Shown piece by piece: positions 1 to 7,761 of a DNA stretch of 64,000 bases. The position numbers were made by a program, and so were the translations under genes. Position 1 is the stretch's first letter. Each line of letters begins with the position of its first letter. The stretch lies in the NCBI RefSeq assembly GCF_004209775.1, contig NZ_CP035914.1, positions 2,566,293 to 2,630,292 of the forward strand, written 5' to 3'. This DNA is from Synechococcus sp. WH 8101. Its GTDB lineage: Bacteria; Cyanobacteriota; Cyanobacteriia; PCC-6307; Cyanobiaceae. Under the pieces are notes generated by a model. That model saw only the letters and a program-made list of their open reading frames with translations, did not search any database and was not told where the DNA came from.

Positions 1-243
1 TGTCTCACCTTCGTGAGCGAAGCGGCGATGGACGCCGGCATCCCCCAGGAGCTAGGCCTCGAACGGCCCTGCGTGCCGGTGCAGGAGACACGCAGTGTGG
101 GGAAAGGCGCCCTCAAGCTCAACGCCGCCCTGCCCAAGGTGAGCGTCGACCCGCAGACCTACGAAGTGTTTGCCGATGGTGAGCTGCTCACCTGCGAGCC
201 CGCCGAGGTGCTGCCCCTGGCCCAGCGCTACCTGCTGCTTTAG
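1..243 (+). CDS. ureC: Urease alpha subunit, C-terminal fragment (5' end outside window)
   Basis: The last 80 codons of the catalytic subunit of nickel urease, which hydrolyses urea to ammonia and carbamate in the cytoplasm. The frame is open from base 1 and ends at TAG 241-243. The visible tail matches the UreC C-terminus: a LTFVSEAA stretch, an [14 protein letters not shown] segment and a [15 protein letters not shown] ending. The nickel ligands and the active-site flap lie upstream, outside the window. The stop overlaps by four bases the stop of the convergent hydrolase gene. Its place next to the nitrate and cyanate genes fits a clustered nitrogen-acquisition region. Confidence 0.93.
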   Translation, partial: CLTFVSEAAMDAGIPQELGLERPCVPVQETRSVGKGALKLNAALPKVSVDPQTYEVFADGELLTCEPAEVLPLAQRYLLL

Positions 244-1838
244 GGGAACTGCTTCAGGCCGGGATCCACCTGGTTGAGCTGGTCGCGGCTGAAGCGGGGG
301 CTGATCAGCAACCGCAGCGGCTCGCTGCCACTGAACACTCCGGATGTGGCCGTCGGTGCTAGCAACGGCGGCGCGGATGGGGTGTTGCGGAGGTGTTGAT
401 CGAAGAAAGCGCGGGCCATCCCCTTCAATTCCTCTCGCGCCAGGGGCTGATCCGGGCCGATCACGAAGGGGGGCAGCTTGGCGCTGCCATCGAGAAAGGA
501 CAGATGGGTGCCGTTGTGTTGCAAGGCCAACAACGACCCGGGCTGCTGAATCGAGGTGAAGGGAATCAGCTGCTGGGAGATGGGCGGCGCGAAAATATCG
601 TCGGTGCCGGAGACGAACAGAATCGGTGCGGCGATCGCCTTCAGCGACGTGGGGCTGAAGATCGGATTGGTCACCGGATTCACGGCCACCGCCGCCTTCA
701 CGCGCGGATCGCGGAAACTCTTGCGTTGCACCACCTGGCCGGGCGCCACGCATTGCCACACCACCGCGGCATTGAGCACCACCTTGTCGGGGTCATTCAG
801 CTCAGCACATCCCTTGATGAGATGGGGCCAATCCAGTTCGGCACCGGCCAGAGCCGTCACGGTGTACCCACCCAACGACTGACCGAGCACGCCCACCTCG
901 CGGGTGTTCACCCGATTGCCGTAGCGCTGCTGCATCTGATCAATCAGGTCACTGACGCTGAGCGGTTGGCTGTACCAGGCATTCGGGGGCGGAATCGTGC
1001 CCGTGCCCTGAATCACCGCCTTGATCGTGTTGGCGCTGGTGAAGGGGAAATCCAGCGACGCCACCGCATACCCATGGCTCGCCAGCTGCTTGCCCACATA
1101 CAGAAGGGCATTCATGTCGGTGTTGAGGCCGGGAGCGATCACCACAAGCCGGGCCGGGCGGGCGCTGGTGGCACTACTGGGGAGATAGGCGATCGCGCTG
1201 ATCGTGGTACCGAGGCGGCCCTGAAATTGAAACGGGGTCTGCGTGAAACGCTCCTCGCCCTTGGCGGCCAGCGTCGCCAGATCAGGACCCTGGGCCGGTG
1301 CTCCCTGAATGGAAGCGATGCGAGGAAACAGCTTGTTCTGCAGGTTGAACTGCTGGGTGAGCGAATCAGCGAGAGACAACACTGCGGCAACATTGACCGG
1401 CAGGATCTGGGTGGGATAGGCCTCCAACACATCGATGAGGCGCAACTCACCCGACTTGGCCGCACCGAGAATTAAGGCGGACGACAGAGCGGGCTCAGCG
1501 ATCGCGGCGGGCTGAACCAGCACCTTGACCAGCTGCTGCAGGGAGCGTTGACCGAGGGGGGTGCTCAGGAAGTTCGATGCCATCACATCGGTGACTGGCA
1601 GGCTCTGATTGAGCAGCTTGCGCAGCGACTGCTGCTGTTGTGGGTTGAGGAGATCGAGATAGGTCTGCAGGTCTTCATTCACCTGACCCGTTTCCGTGAA
1701 GGTGACCAGCGATGGCACCGAAACATCACGGGAAAACTCACCGAACTGAAAGCGAATGCGCTCTGCCGCGTCTGCCGCCGGCGCAAGAGCGAGGGCGCCC
1801 GTGACGGCGGTCATCAGCTTCAGAAGCAGCGCACGCAT
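240..1838 (-). CDS. Secreted alpha/beta hydrolase with N-terminal DUF1400 domain
   Basis: 532 residues. An N-terminal signal peptide ends near residue 24 (ALAPAADAA), so the protein is probably exported to the periplasm or thylakoid lumen. A DUF1400 region follows (about 25-150), then an alpha/beta-hydrolase domain with the nucleophile elbow GQSLGG (Ser321), an acid in SGTDD (about 413) and a His in HNGTH (445). The triad looks complete, so it is probably an active esterase or lipase-like enzyme; the substrate is unknown. DUF1400 plus hydrolase is a cyanobacterial architecture. Related proteins lie at 53568-55097 and, as the isolated domain, at 61788-62381. ATG at 1838 directly precedes the signal peptide. 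Confidence 0.85.
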   Translation of the reverse strand: MRALLLKLMTAVTGALALAPAADAAERIRFQFGEFSRDVSVPSLVTFTETGQVNEDLQTYLDLLNPQQQQSLRKLLNQSLPVTDVMASNFLSTPLGQRSLQQLVKVLVQPAAIAEPALSSALILGAAKSGELRLIDVLEAYPTQILPVNVAAVLSLADSLTQQFNLQNKLFPRIASIQGAPAQGPDLATLAAKGEERFTQTPFQFQGRLGTTISAIAYLPSSATSARPARLVVIAPGLNTDMNALLYVGKQLASHGYAVASLDFPFTSANTIKAVIQGTGTIPPPNAWYSQPLSVSDLIDQMQQRYGNRVNTREVGVLGQSLGGYTVTALAGAELDWPHLIKGCAELNDPDKVVLNAAVVWQCVAPGQVVQRKSFRDPRVKAAVAVNPVTNPIFSPTSLKAIAAPILFVSGTDDIFAPPISQQLIPFTSIQQPGSLLALQHNGTHLSFLDGSAKLPPFVIGPDQPLAREELKGMARAFFDQHLRNTPSAPPLLAPTATSGVFSGSEPLRLLISPRFSRDQLNQVDPGLKQFP

Positions 1839-1989
1839 AAAGAACTCGTTTCACTCGCAGCACCTTCTCCGATTCCCGCCCGCTTGACAACATCCGGACA
1901 GGGCCGATCCAGGATTTTGGATTCGGTAACGAATGCGACCTGCCCCGGCAGGACGGAAGCCTTGGATGGGCCCAGCCTGTTCACGGCTC

Positions 1990-3489
1990 ATGTTCACGGA
2001 TTACAGACCCAGCCGCGGCTACGACGAATATTTCTGCAGCGAGCAGGCCGAACCGCGCAGCGCCCTGCTGCCCCTGCTCTCCTCCCTGGGTCGGATCGGG
2101 CTCGATGAACTGAATCGCTCCCATGCCTCCGCCAGCAACCTGCTCCGGCGCCTCGGAGCCACCTTCCGCCTCAATGACTCCGGTCAACAGGGCGGCGAAC
2201 GGATTCTTCCCTTCGACCCCCTGCCGCGCCTGATCAGCCGCTCGGAATGGAGCACCCTCGAGCGCGGTCTGCTGCAGCGCCTGGAGGCGATCGACTGTTT
2301 CCTGGCCGATGTGTATGGCGACCAGGCGATCCTCCGGGATGGGGTGATCCCCCGAGACGACGTGGAAAGTTCCCAGGGCTGGCGCCCCCAGATGCAGGGG
2401 ATGACCATGCCGCTCAACCGTTGGTGCCACATCTCCGGTCTGGATCTGATCCGTGATGGACAGGGCAACTGGCGCGTCCTGGAAGACAACCTGCGCTGCC
2501 CGTCCGGTGTTGCCTACTTCCTGGAAAACAGGCGCGTGATGAAACGCCTGTTCCCCAGCCTGTTCGAGGGACGCACGGTGCAACCGATCGATGACTATCC
2601 CTCCCACCTGCTTCGCACCCTCAAGGAACTCGCCCCCTGGACCGACACACCCCGGGTGGTGCTGCTGACACCAGGCGTGTTCAACAGCGCCTACTTCGAG
2701 CACAGCTATCTGGCCCAGCAGATGGGAATCGGCCTGGTGGAAGGTCGGGATCTGGTGTGTGAGAACGGGCGCGTGTGGATGCGCAGCACCCGCGGCCTCG
2801 AACCGGTGGATGTCATTTATCGGCGCATTGATGATGACTTCCTCGATCCCCAGGTGTTCCGGCGTGATTCGATGCTGGGTGTTCCCGGCTTGATCGAGGT
2901 GATGCGTCAGGGGCGGGTGGCGATCGCCAATGCCCCTGGCACCGGCGTCGCCGACGACAAATTGATCTATGCCTACGTGCCGGAGATGATCCGGTATTAC
3001 CTCAACGAGGAGCCGGTGATCGCCAATGTGCCCACCTACCTCTGCTCCCGACCCGACGATCTGAGGTATGTGCTGGAGCATCTGGAGGAGCTGGTGGTGA
3101 AGTCGGTGGCGGAAGCGGGCGGCTACGGCATGCTCATCGGCCCCCACGCCAGCCGGGAGGAGATCGAGGCCTTTGCCGTGCGCATTCAGGCCAACCCCCG
3201 CAACTACATCGCCCAACCCACCCTTGAACTCTCCACCGTGCCTTCCCTCAGTGAAGGTGTGCTCTACCCCTGCCATGTGGATCTGCGTCCCTATGTGTTA
3301 CGCGGGCGGAGCAATTGGGTGAGTCCGGGAGGCCTCACGCGCGTGGCCCTGAAGCGGGGATCCTTGGTGGTGAATTCCTCCCAGGGCGGCGGCTGCAAGG
3401 ACACCTGGGTGGTGAGCGACAGCCAGGTGGTGAGCGACAGCCAGGTGGTGAGCGACAGCCAGGTGGTGAGCGACAACACGCCATGTTGA
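1990..3489 (+). CDS. Circularly permuted ATP-grasp protein (amidoligase-like)
   Basis: 499 residues from ATG 1990, which gives the MFTDY start usual in this family; in-frame upstream codons are not convincing. It belongs to the circularly permuted ATP-grasp family, with conserved blocks such as LNRWCHISGLDLI, LEDNLRCPSGVAYFLENR, GVFNSAYFEHSYLA and VVKSVAEAGGYGM. Comparative work predicts ATP-dependent amide-bond formation for such proteins, but the product is unknown. The last 25 or so residues are a VVSDSQ hexapeptide tandem repeat outside the conserved domain, encoded by an 18-bp DNA repeat (3409-3474). The stop overlaps the start of the alpha-E gene by seven bases, implying translational coupling. 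Confidence 0.88.
   Translation: MFTDYRPSRGYDEYFCSEQAEPRSALLPLLSSLGRIGLDELNRSHASASNLLRRLGATFRLNDSGQQGGERILPFDPLPRLISRSEWSTLERGLLQRLEAIDCFLADVYGDQAILRDGVIPRDDVESSQGWRPQMQGMTMPLNRWCHISGLDLIRDGQGNWRVLEDNLRCPSGVAYFLENRRVMKRLFPSLFEGRTVQPIDDYPSHLLRTLKELAPWTDTPRVVLLTPGVFNSAYFEHSYLAQQMGIGLVEGRDLVCENGRVWMRSTRGLEPVDVIYRRIDDDFLDPQVFRRDSMLGVPGLIEVMRQGRVAIANAPGTGVADDKLIYAYVPEMIRYYLNEEPVIANVPTYLCSRPDDLRYVLEHLEELVVKSVAEAGGYGMLIGPHASREEIEAFAVRIQANPRNYIAQPTLELSTVPSLSEGVLYPCHVDLRPYVLRGRSNWVSPGGLTRVALKRGSLVVNSSQGGGCKDTWVVSDSQVVSDSQVVSDSQVVSDNTPC
3409..3474 (+). repeat. 18-bp in-frame tandem repeat, about 3.7 copies
   Basis: The unit GTGGTGAGCGACAGCCAG starts at 3409, 3427 and 3445, and a fourth copy breaks off after 12 bases at 3474. 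Copies appear identical. It encodes VVSDSQ repeats at the extreme C-terminus of the ATP-grasp protein, nine bases before the ATG of the alpha-E gene. Being a multiple of three, copy-number change would not shift the frame. Identical copies suggest a recent expansion by slippage. Confidence 0.9.
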
Positions 3490-4466
3490 GCCGCGTTGCC
3501 GATTCGCTCTACTGGATCAATCGCTACGTGGAGCGGGCCGAGAACATCTCCCGTTTTGTGGAGGTGAGTGAAGCGATGGCCCTCGACTGCCCGCCAGGCA
3601 GCGCTGAGCCCTGGCTGCCCCTGGTGGATGCCAGTGGTGATCGCGACCTATTCGATCGTCAGGCGGGCGGCCAGAACCCGAAGGATGTGATCCGCTTCCT
3701 CGTGTCGGATCACGAGAACCCCAACAGCATCGTGAGCTGCATCGCCATGGCGCGGGAAAACGCGCGCCAGATCCGCGATGTGATCACCACCGAGATGTGG
3801 GAGCAGATCAACGGTCTCTACTGGAGCCTGCAGGATGGCGAAGCGATCTGGCAGGAGCCGGAACAGGAACAGTTGCGCGACATCCGGCGAGGTTGCCAGC
3901 TCTTCTATGGCATCACCGATGCCACCCTCAGCCGCGACCTCTCCTGGCTGTTCAGCCGGCTGGGTCGCCTGATCGAACGGGCCGACAAAACCTCCCGGAT
4001 CCTCGATGTGAAGTATTTCCTGCTGCTGCCCTCACCAGAGGAGGTGGGGGGCGTGCTGGATGAACTGCAATGGATTGCCCTGCTGCGATCCGCCGGTGCC
4101 TATCAGATGTTCCGCCAGAGCATGCAGGAGGCGATCGCCCCCAGCGCCGTAGCCTCCTTCCTGCTGCTCGATCCGATCTTTCCCCGCTCGGTGCGCTGCT
4201 GTCTGCAGGGCATCAGCGACACCCTGCAACAGATCCAGCGCCAGCCGGTGCCAGGCCCACCGGATGATCTGGAGTGTCTTCGGGGCCAGTTGCTGGCGCG
4301 CTGGAGTTATGTGCGCATCGACGCCCTGATTGGCAGCGGCCTGCATGAAGCGATCGACCAGCTCCAATCCGACCTGAACCGCTTGCATCAACTGATCCAC
4401 GAGCGCTATTTCACCCTCGCCGATCTCCGTTCCATTCCCGCCGATCCCGCATGCGCGCTCAGCTGA
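3483..4466 (+). CDS. Alpha-E domain protein (ATP-grasp partner)
   Basis: 327 residues from ATG 3483 (MLSRVADSLYWINRYVERAEN), the hallmark N-terminus of the alpha-E (DUF403) family. The rest is helical, with motifs such as ARENARQIRDVITTEMWEQIN and ADKTSRILDVKYF. The family is a conserved all-alpha domain that occurs next to, or fused with, circularly permuted ATP-grasp proteins; its biochemical role is unknown. The gene starts inside the last codons of the ATP-grasp gene and its end overlaps the transglutaminase start by 16 bases, so the three form one translationally coupled operon. Confidence 0.88.
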   Translation: MLSRVADSLYWINRYVERAENISRFVEVSEAMALDCPPGSAEPWLPLVDASGDRDLFDRQAGGQNPKDVIRFLVSDHENPNSIVSCIAMARENARQIRDVITTEMWEQINGLYWSLQDGEAIWQEPEQEQLRDIRRGCQLFYGITDATLSRDLSWLFSRLGRLIERADKTSRILDVKYFLLLPSPEEVGGVLDELQWIALLRSAGAYQMFRQSMQEAIAPSAVASFLLLDPIFPRSVRCCLQGISDTLQQIQRQPVPGPPDDLECLRGQLLARWSYVRIDALIGSGLHEAIDQLQSDLNRLHQLIHERYFTLADLRSIPADPACALS

Positions 4467-5371
4467 TCCATCGCCTCTCCTACCGGTATGCGGCGCCGGT
4501 GAACCTGGGCGAGCATCGCCTCTGTTTGCGGCCGCGCGGCCAGGGATTTCAGCGCCTGATCAGCCATCAGCTTGAAATCACCCCTGACCCGCTCCATCGC
4601 CACGAACTGGTGGCCTCCAGTGGCGATGAAATCTGTCGGGTGCGCTTTCTCGGCGCCACCGACCGACTCAGCTTCGTGGCGCGCAGCCTGGTGGAAACGC
4701 GCCAGGCACCACCGCTGGAAGACTGTTTCAGCGGCATGGAACCCTCCTTGCCCTATCCGCGCGGCCTGTTGAACCGAGACTTGCAGGGCGCCCTTGAGGG
4801 CTGGCTGCCGGATGGACAGCACGACCCCTCAGCGGTGGAACTGGCCCAGGACGCCCTGATGGGCAGCAATCAGCAGGCCCTGCCCTTCCTGCGCCAACTG
4901 GTGGAGATGATCCAGGATCGGGTCAAGTACACCCAACGCCACATCGGCCCGGCCTGGCCTGCCGGTCGCACCCTGCGGGAGCGGGTCGGCTCCTGTCGCG
5001 ACCTGGCGATGCTGATGATCGAATGCTGCCGCTGCGTGGGACTGCCGGCTCGTTTCGTGAGCGGATACCACCTGGTGGATCCGGCGCCGGAGCAGTACGA
5101 CCTGCATGCCTGGGCGGAGGTGTATCTGCCGGGGGCCGGCTGGCGGGGCTTTGATCCGAGCGGCTGCGGCGCCATCGATGATCGCTACATCGTGGTGGCC
5201 AGCTCCTCCAGGCCTGAGCTCACAGCCGCGGTAACCGGCAGCTTCAGCGGCCCGCCGAACACCGCCAGTGAACTGCACTGGAGCATCGAGGCGGAGATTG
5301 ATGGCGACGGCCTGCTGCTCCGAGGCGACCAGGGAAAGGACTCTGTCTCCAAGCAGGTTCAGGCGGCCTGA
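4451..5371 (+). CDS. Transglutaminase-like cysteine peptidase/transferase
   Basis: 306 residues, ATG 4451, overlapping the alpha-E gene. The N-terminal domain (about 1-95) is the beta-rich bacterial transglutaminase-associated N domain. The transglutaminase fold follows, with an apparent catalytic triad of Cys182 (GSCRDLA), His219 (DLHAWAEVY) and Asp235 (GFDPSG). Members act as cysteine peptidases or amide exchangers. In this gene context the prediction is cleavage or remodelling of the amide product made by the ATP-grasp partner, which is inference. No signal peptide is visible, so it is probably cytoplasmic. Its 3' end overlaps the convergent cupin-like gene by 13 bases. Confidence 0.87.
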   Translation: MRAQLIHRLSYRYAAPVNLGEHRLCLRPRGQGFQRLISHQLEITPDPLHRHELVASSGDEICRVRFLGATDRLSFVARSLVETRQAPPLEDCFSGMEPSLPYPRGLLNRDLQGALEGWLPDGQHDPSAVELAQDALMGSNQQALPFLRQLVEMIQDRVKYTQRHIGPAWPAGRTLRERVGSCRDLAMLMIECCRCVGLPARFVSGYHLVDPAPEQYDLHAWAEVYLPGAGWRGFDPSGCGAIDDRYIVVASSSRPELTAAVTGSFSGPPNTASELHWSIEAEIDGDGLLLRGDQGKDSVSKQVQAA

Positions 5372-5949
5372 ACCAGCGGCGCCAGGCCATGCAACCTGGG
5401 GCGTGGCGCCGCCGTGGAGGTGACGGCATAGAGCCGCGGAATCCGCTCACTGTTGTAAACGCGGAATTCACGCACGAGAGAAGCACCTGGATCACGAAGG
5501 GCCTGGTTGAGCACCACCGAACCCTCCGGATCGGACACGGAGCGATGAAAGGTGCCCCTGGGAATGCGCAGGATGTCGCCGCCGCTCTCCAGCCGCACGA
5601 TGTGAAACGGCTCTGTCCAGCTGAGATTGACCAGGTAAAACGTGCGTCCGCCGCTGGCGGCGAGCAGGTTGTCTTCCTGATGGGGATGCAGATAGAACTG
5701 CCAGGCGCCGGTGTCGGGGGCATTGGGGGGGCTGACCGCCGGACCGCTGTGGATCACCAGATCGCGGGCATTGGAGCCGTTGACCGTGACATCAAAAAAG
5801 CGCACAGAGGGCGTATCCCGAAAGCGTTCATAAGAGAGCAGTTCGAACACTGAGACGGCATCCTGTCCGTGGCAACCACCGTTGTACGAGTCAGCCCTGG
5901 CAGCGTCGGTGACCGATGCGACCGAATCCACCAACCGGCGTTCAGCCAC
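5359..5949 (-). CDS. Cupin-like protein of unknown function
   Basis: About 196 residues. The centre (FYLHPHQEDNLLAASGG, then IVRLESGGDILRIPRGTFHRS) has the beta-strand spacing and His/Glu pattern of a cupin metal site, so a small-molecule-binding or oxygenase fold is likely; I cannot name a substrate. No ATG start exists. The GTG at 5949 overlaps the moaA stop by eight bases and is my choice; a TTG at 5982 and GTG/TTG codons near 5931 are alternatives. It is the last gene of a moaA/mobA-led minus-strand unit, so it may be co-transcribed with cofactor genes. Confidence 0.65.
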   Translation of the reverse strand: MAERRLVDSVASVTDAARADSYNGGCHGQDAVSVFELLSYERFRDTPSVRFFDVTVNGSNARDLVIHSGPAVSPPNAPDTGAWQFYLHPHQEDNLLAASGGRTFYLVNLSWTEPFHIVRLESGGDILRIPRGTFHRSVSDPEGSVVLNQALRDPGASLVREFRVYNSERIPRLYAVTSTAAPRPRLHGLAPLVQAA

Positions 5950-6997
5950 CGAGATAGGCCATCTCCGCACGCTCAGGCACAAGTCCCGATTTCAGGCCGC
6001 GTTCCTCGCTGTAACGGTCGGTTCGTGCTCTCCAGTGCTGACGGAGCACTGCGCAGAGAGCCTCAGGGTCGTTGCATGGCTCGAGCCACGGCCGAAGGTT
6101 GAGACCCGTCGAGGCAAAGAGGCAGGTGAACAGCTGGCCATCAGCGGTGATCCGGGCCCGATTGCAATCAGAGCAAAACGGCTCGCTCACAGAGGCGATC
6201 ATCGCCACCACGCCGGCTCCATCTCGGTAACGCCACCGCCGGGCCGTACCCCCCACTGGCCGACCCAGGGGCTCCAGGGGCCAAACCGTTTGCAGTTGAC
6301 GGAGCATCTCCGCCGCCGGCATGACCTGATCGCCGCTCCAGCCGTTCCGATGCCCCACATCCATGAACTCGATCAGGCGTAGTTCCAGCCCCTGGTCACG
6401 GGCAAAGGCCGCCAAGGGCAGCAGCTGATCCTCATTGCGACCCCGTTGGATCACGCTGTTGAGCTTGAGTGCACCCAAACGAGGGTCAAAGCCAGCCTCA
6501 CGAGCCACCACAATCGCCTCCCTCACCGCAGCAAGAGCACGGGCACCCGCCTCGCCCACCTCCGGCAATCCAGCCATGGCGGCCACCACGGCGGCATCGA
6601 GGCCATCGAGGCTGAGGGTGATCCGATCCAGACCAGCTCGCCGAAGACGCTCAGCCCTGGCTTGATCCAGGAGCAAGCCATTGCTGGTGAGAGCCACCTC
6701 CTCCAGTTGCGACAGTGGATCGCCTGGCTGTTGTCGCCGCAGGCGAATCGCCTCAAGCAAGGGCTCCAGCTGGTCACTGAGCAAGGGTTCACCACCGGTG
6801 AGGCGCAGGGAGCGAACACCAAGGCGACAGCAGGCCTCGATCAGCGCCAGGCGCTGCGACTGACTCAGCAACCCGCTCACCTCCCTGTGGTCGGGCTGGC
6901 AATAGGAACAGGCGAGATTGCAACGGGCCGTCAACGACAGACGCAACACCTGAAGAGGGCGCTGCCTGCGGTCCGTCACCAACTCAGAACTCACCAT
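5942..6997 (-). CDS. moaA: GTP 3',8-cyclase (molybdenum cofactor step 1)
   Basis: 351 residues. Radical SAM enzyme that, with MoaC, turns GTP into cyclic pyranopterin monophosphate. The N-terminal SAM-cluster motif is Cys26, Cys30, Cys33 (ARCNLACSYC), the glycine-rich SAM segment is LTGGEPLL (about 67-74), and the second 4Fe-4S cluster ligands are Cys275, Cys278 and Cys292 (FCSDCNR...TCLF). All are intact. The start overlaps the 3' end of mobA by 14 bases, indicating an operon. Its product supports NarB, encoded about 2.4 kb away. Confidence 0.96.
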   Translation of the reverse strand: MVSSELVTDRRQRPLQVLRLSLTARCNLACSYCQPDHREVSGLLSQSQRLALIEACCRLGVRSLRLTGGEPLLSDQLEPLLEAIRLRRQQPGDPLSQLEEVALTSNGLLLDQARAERLRRAGLDRITLSLDGLDAAVVAAMAGLPEVGEAGARALAAVREAIVVAREAGFDPRLGALKLNSVIQRGRNEDQLLPLAAFARDQGLELRLIEFMDVGHRNGWSGDQVMPAAEMLRQLQTVWPLEPLGRPVGGTARRWRYRDGAGVVAMIASVSEPFCSDCNRARITADGQLFTCLFASTGLNLRPWLEPCNDPEALCAVLRQHWRARTDRYSEERGLKSGLVPERAEMAYLGG

Positions 6998-7601
6998 CAG
7001 TCAACGCTGCCAGATCAGCGGAATGGTTGGCATTGAGCAGCAGCTCTGGAGGCAGAAAAAAGGATCGGTGGGGAATCTGGTGCAACCAATCGTGCCAGCG
7101 ATGGCAGCCGCGACCTAACTGCCGCTCGAGGGCAGCGTGGGAGCAAGCCATACCGGGATAAATCCCAAGCAGGGGCTGCTGCCGTTCGCCGTCATGCGCC
7201 ACCAAGGCCGCGTGCTCCTGTTCCCGCCAGGCGGCCAACAGCGTGTCCAGCGCAGGGGAGGTGAGGCAAGGCAAATCGATCGGCAGCACCAACCAGGCCT
7301 CATCGCTCCGAGCCGAGAACACAGCGGCGAAAGCCTGCAGAGGCCCGGCAGGCGGCCAAGGCTCAGACAGCACACGCAACTGCGGGGACCGGGAAGCTAA
7401 ATACTCCTGATGACTGGCATGACCAGAAAGCACCAGCACCGGCAACTCGAGGGCCATCGCCAAGGCCACGGTGTTGTCCAGCCAGGTGCCGCCTCTGGGA
7501 TGGGGCAGCAGAGCTTTGTCAGAACCCATGCGACGACTGGCGCCACCGGCAAGCACACAGGCACGTAGCAGTCGCGGCACAGCACTGACCCGGAACTTCA
7601 T
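6984..7601 (-). CDS. mobA: Molybdenum cofactor guanylyltransferase
   Basis: 205 residues from ATG 7601 (a GTG at 7604 directly precedes it). MobA attaches GMP to molybdopterin to make the guanine dinucleotide form used by DMSO-reductase-family enzymes such as NarB. The signature LAGGASRRMGSDKALL (about 17-32) is the nucleotide-binding loop, and LVLPIDLPCLTSP is the metal-binding Asp region. It is the first gene of the mobA-moaA-cupin minus-strand unit and is divergent from the nitrate permease, with a 160-bp shared upstream region. Confidence 0.93.
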   Translation of the reverse strand: MKFRVSAVPRLLRACVLAGGASRRMGSDKALLPHPRGGTWLDNTVALAMALELPVLVLSGHASHQEYLASRSPQLRVLSEPWPPAGPLQAFAAVFSARSDEAWLVLPIDLPCLTSPALDTLLAAWREQEHAALVAHDGERQQPLLGIYPGMACSHAALERQLGRGCHRWHDWLHQIPHRSFFLPPELLLNANHSADLAALTDGEF

Positions 7602-7631
7602 CACTTAGCACCACAGCAGAGGGGAGATTCC

Positions 7632-7645
7632 GTAACAACAGCGAC
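7632..7645 (+). promoter_or_regulatory. Candidate NtcA-binding site upstream of nitrate permease
   Basis: GTAACAACAGCGAC fits the relaxed NtcA pattern GT-N10-AC; the full consensus GTA-N8-TAC is matched except for one base in the right half. AT-rich sequence that could serve as a -10 element (GAAATAAAAC, from 7669) lies downstream, followed by about 85 bp to the permease start. The location between divergent mobA and the permease is where nitrogen control is expected. The pattern is short, so this is tentative. Confidence 0.35.
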
Positions 7646-7761
7646 CAAAGAGGTGGCCAGGAAGTGGTGAAATAAAACTGCGGTCAGCATTCGCGCCGCA
7701 ACGGAAATCCTGGACGCTGCTTTTTGAAGCCGGGGTTTGATCCCTCCTCATTCATCACCCC

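Noticed and set aside
1981..3276. 431-residue minus-strand frame antisense to the ATP-grasp gene
   Set aside because: The composition (many His, Gly and Val, no motif) is typical of a GC-rich antisense frame; the sense strand encodes a complete conserved protein.
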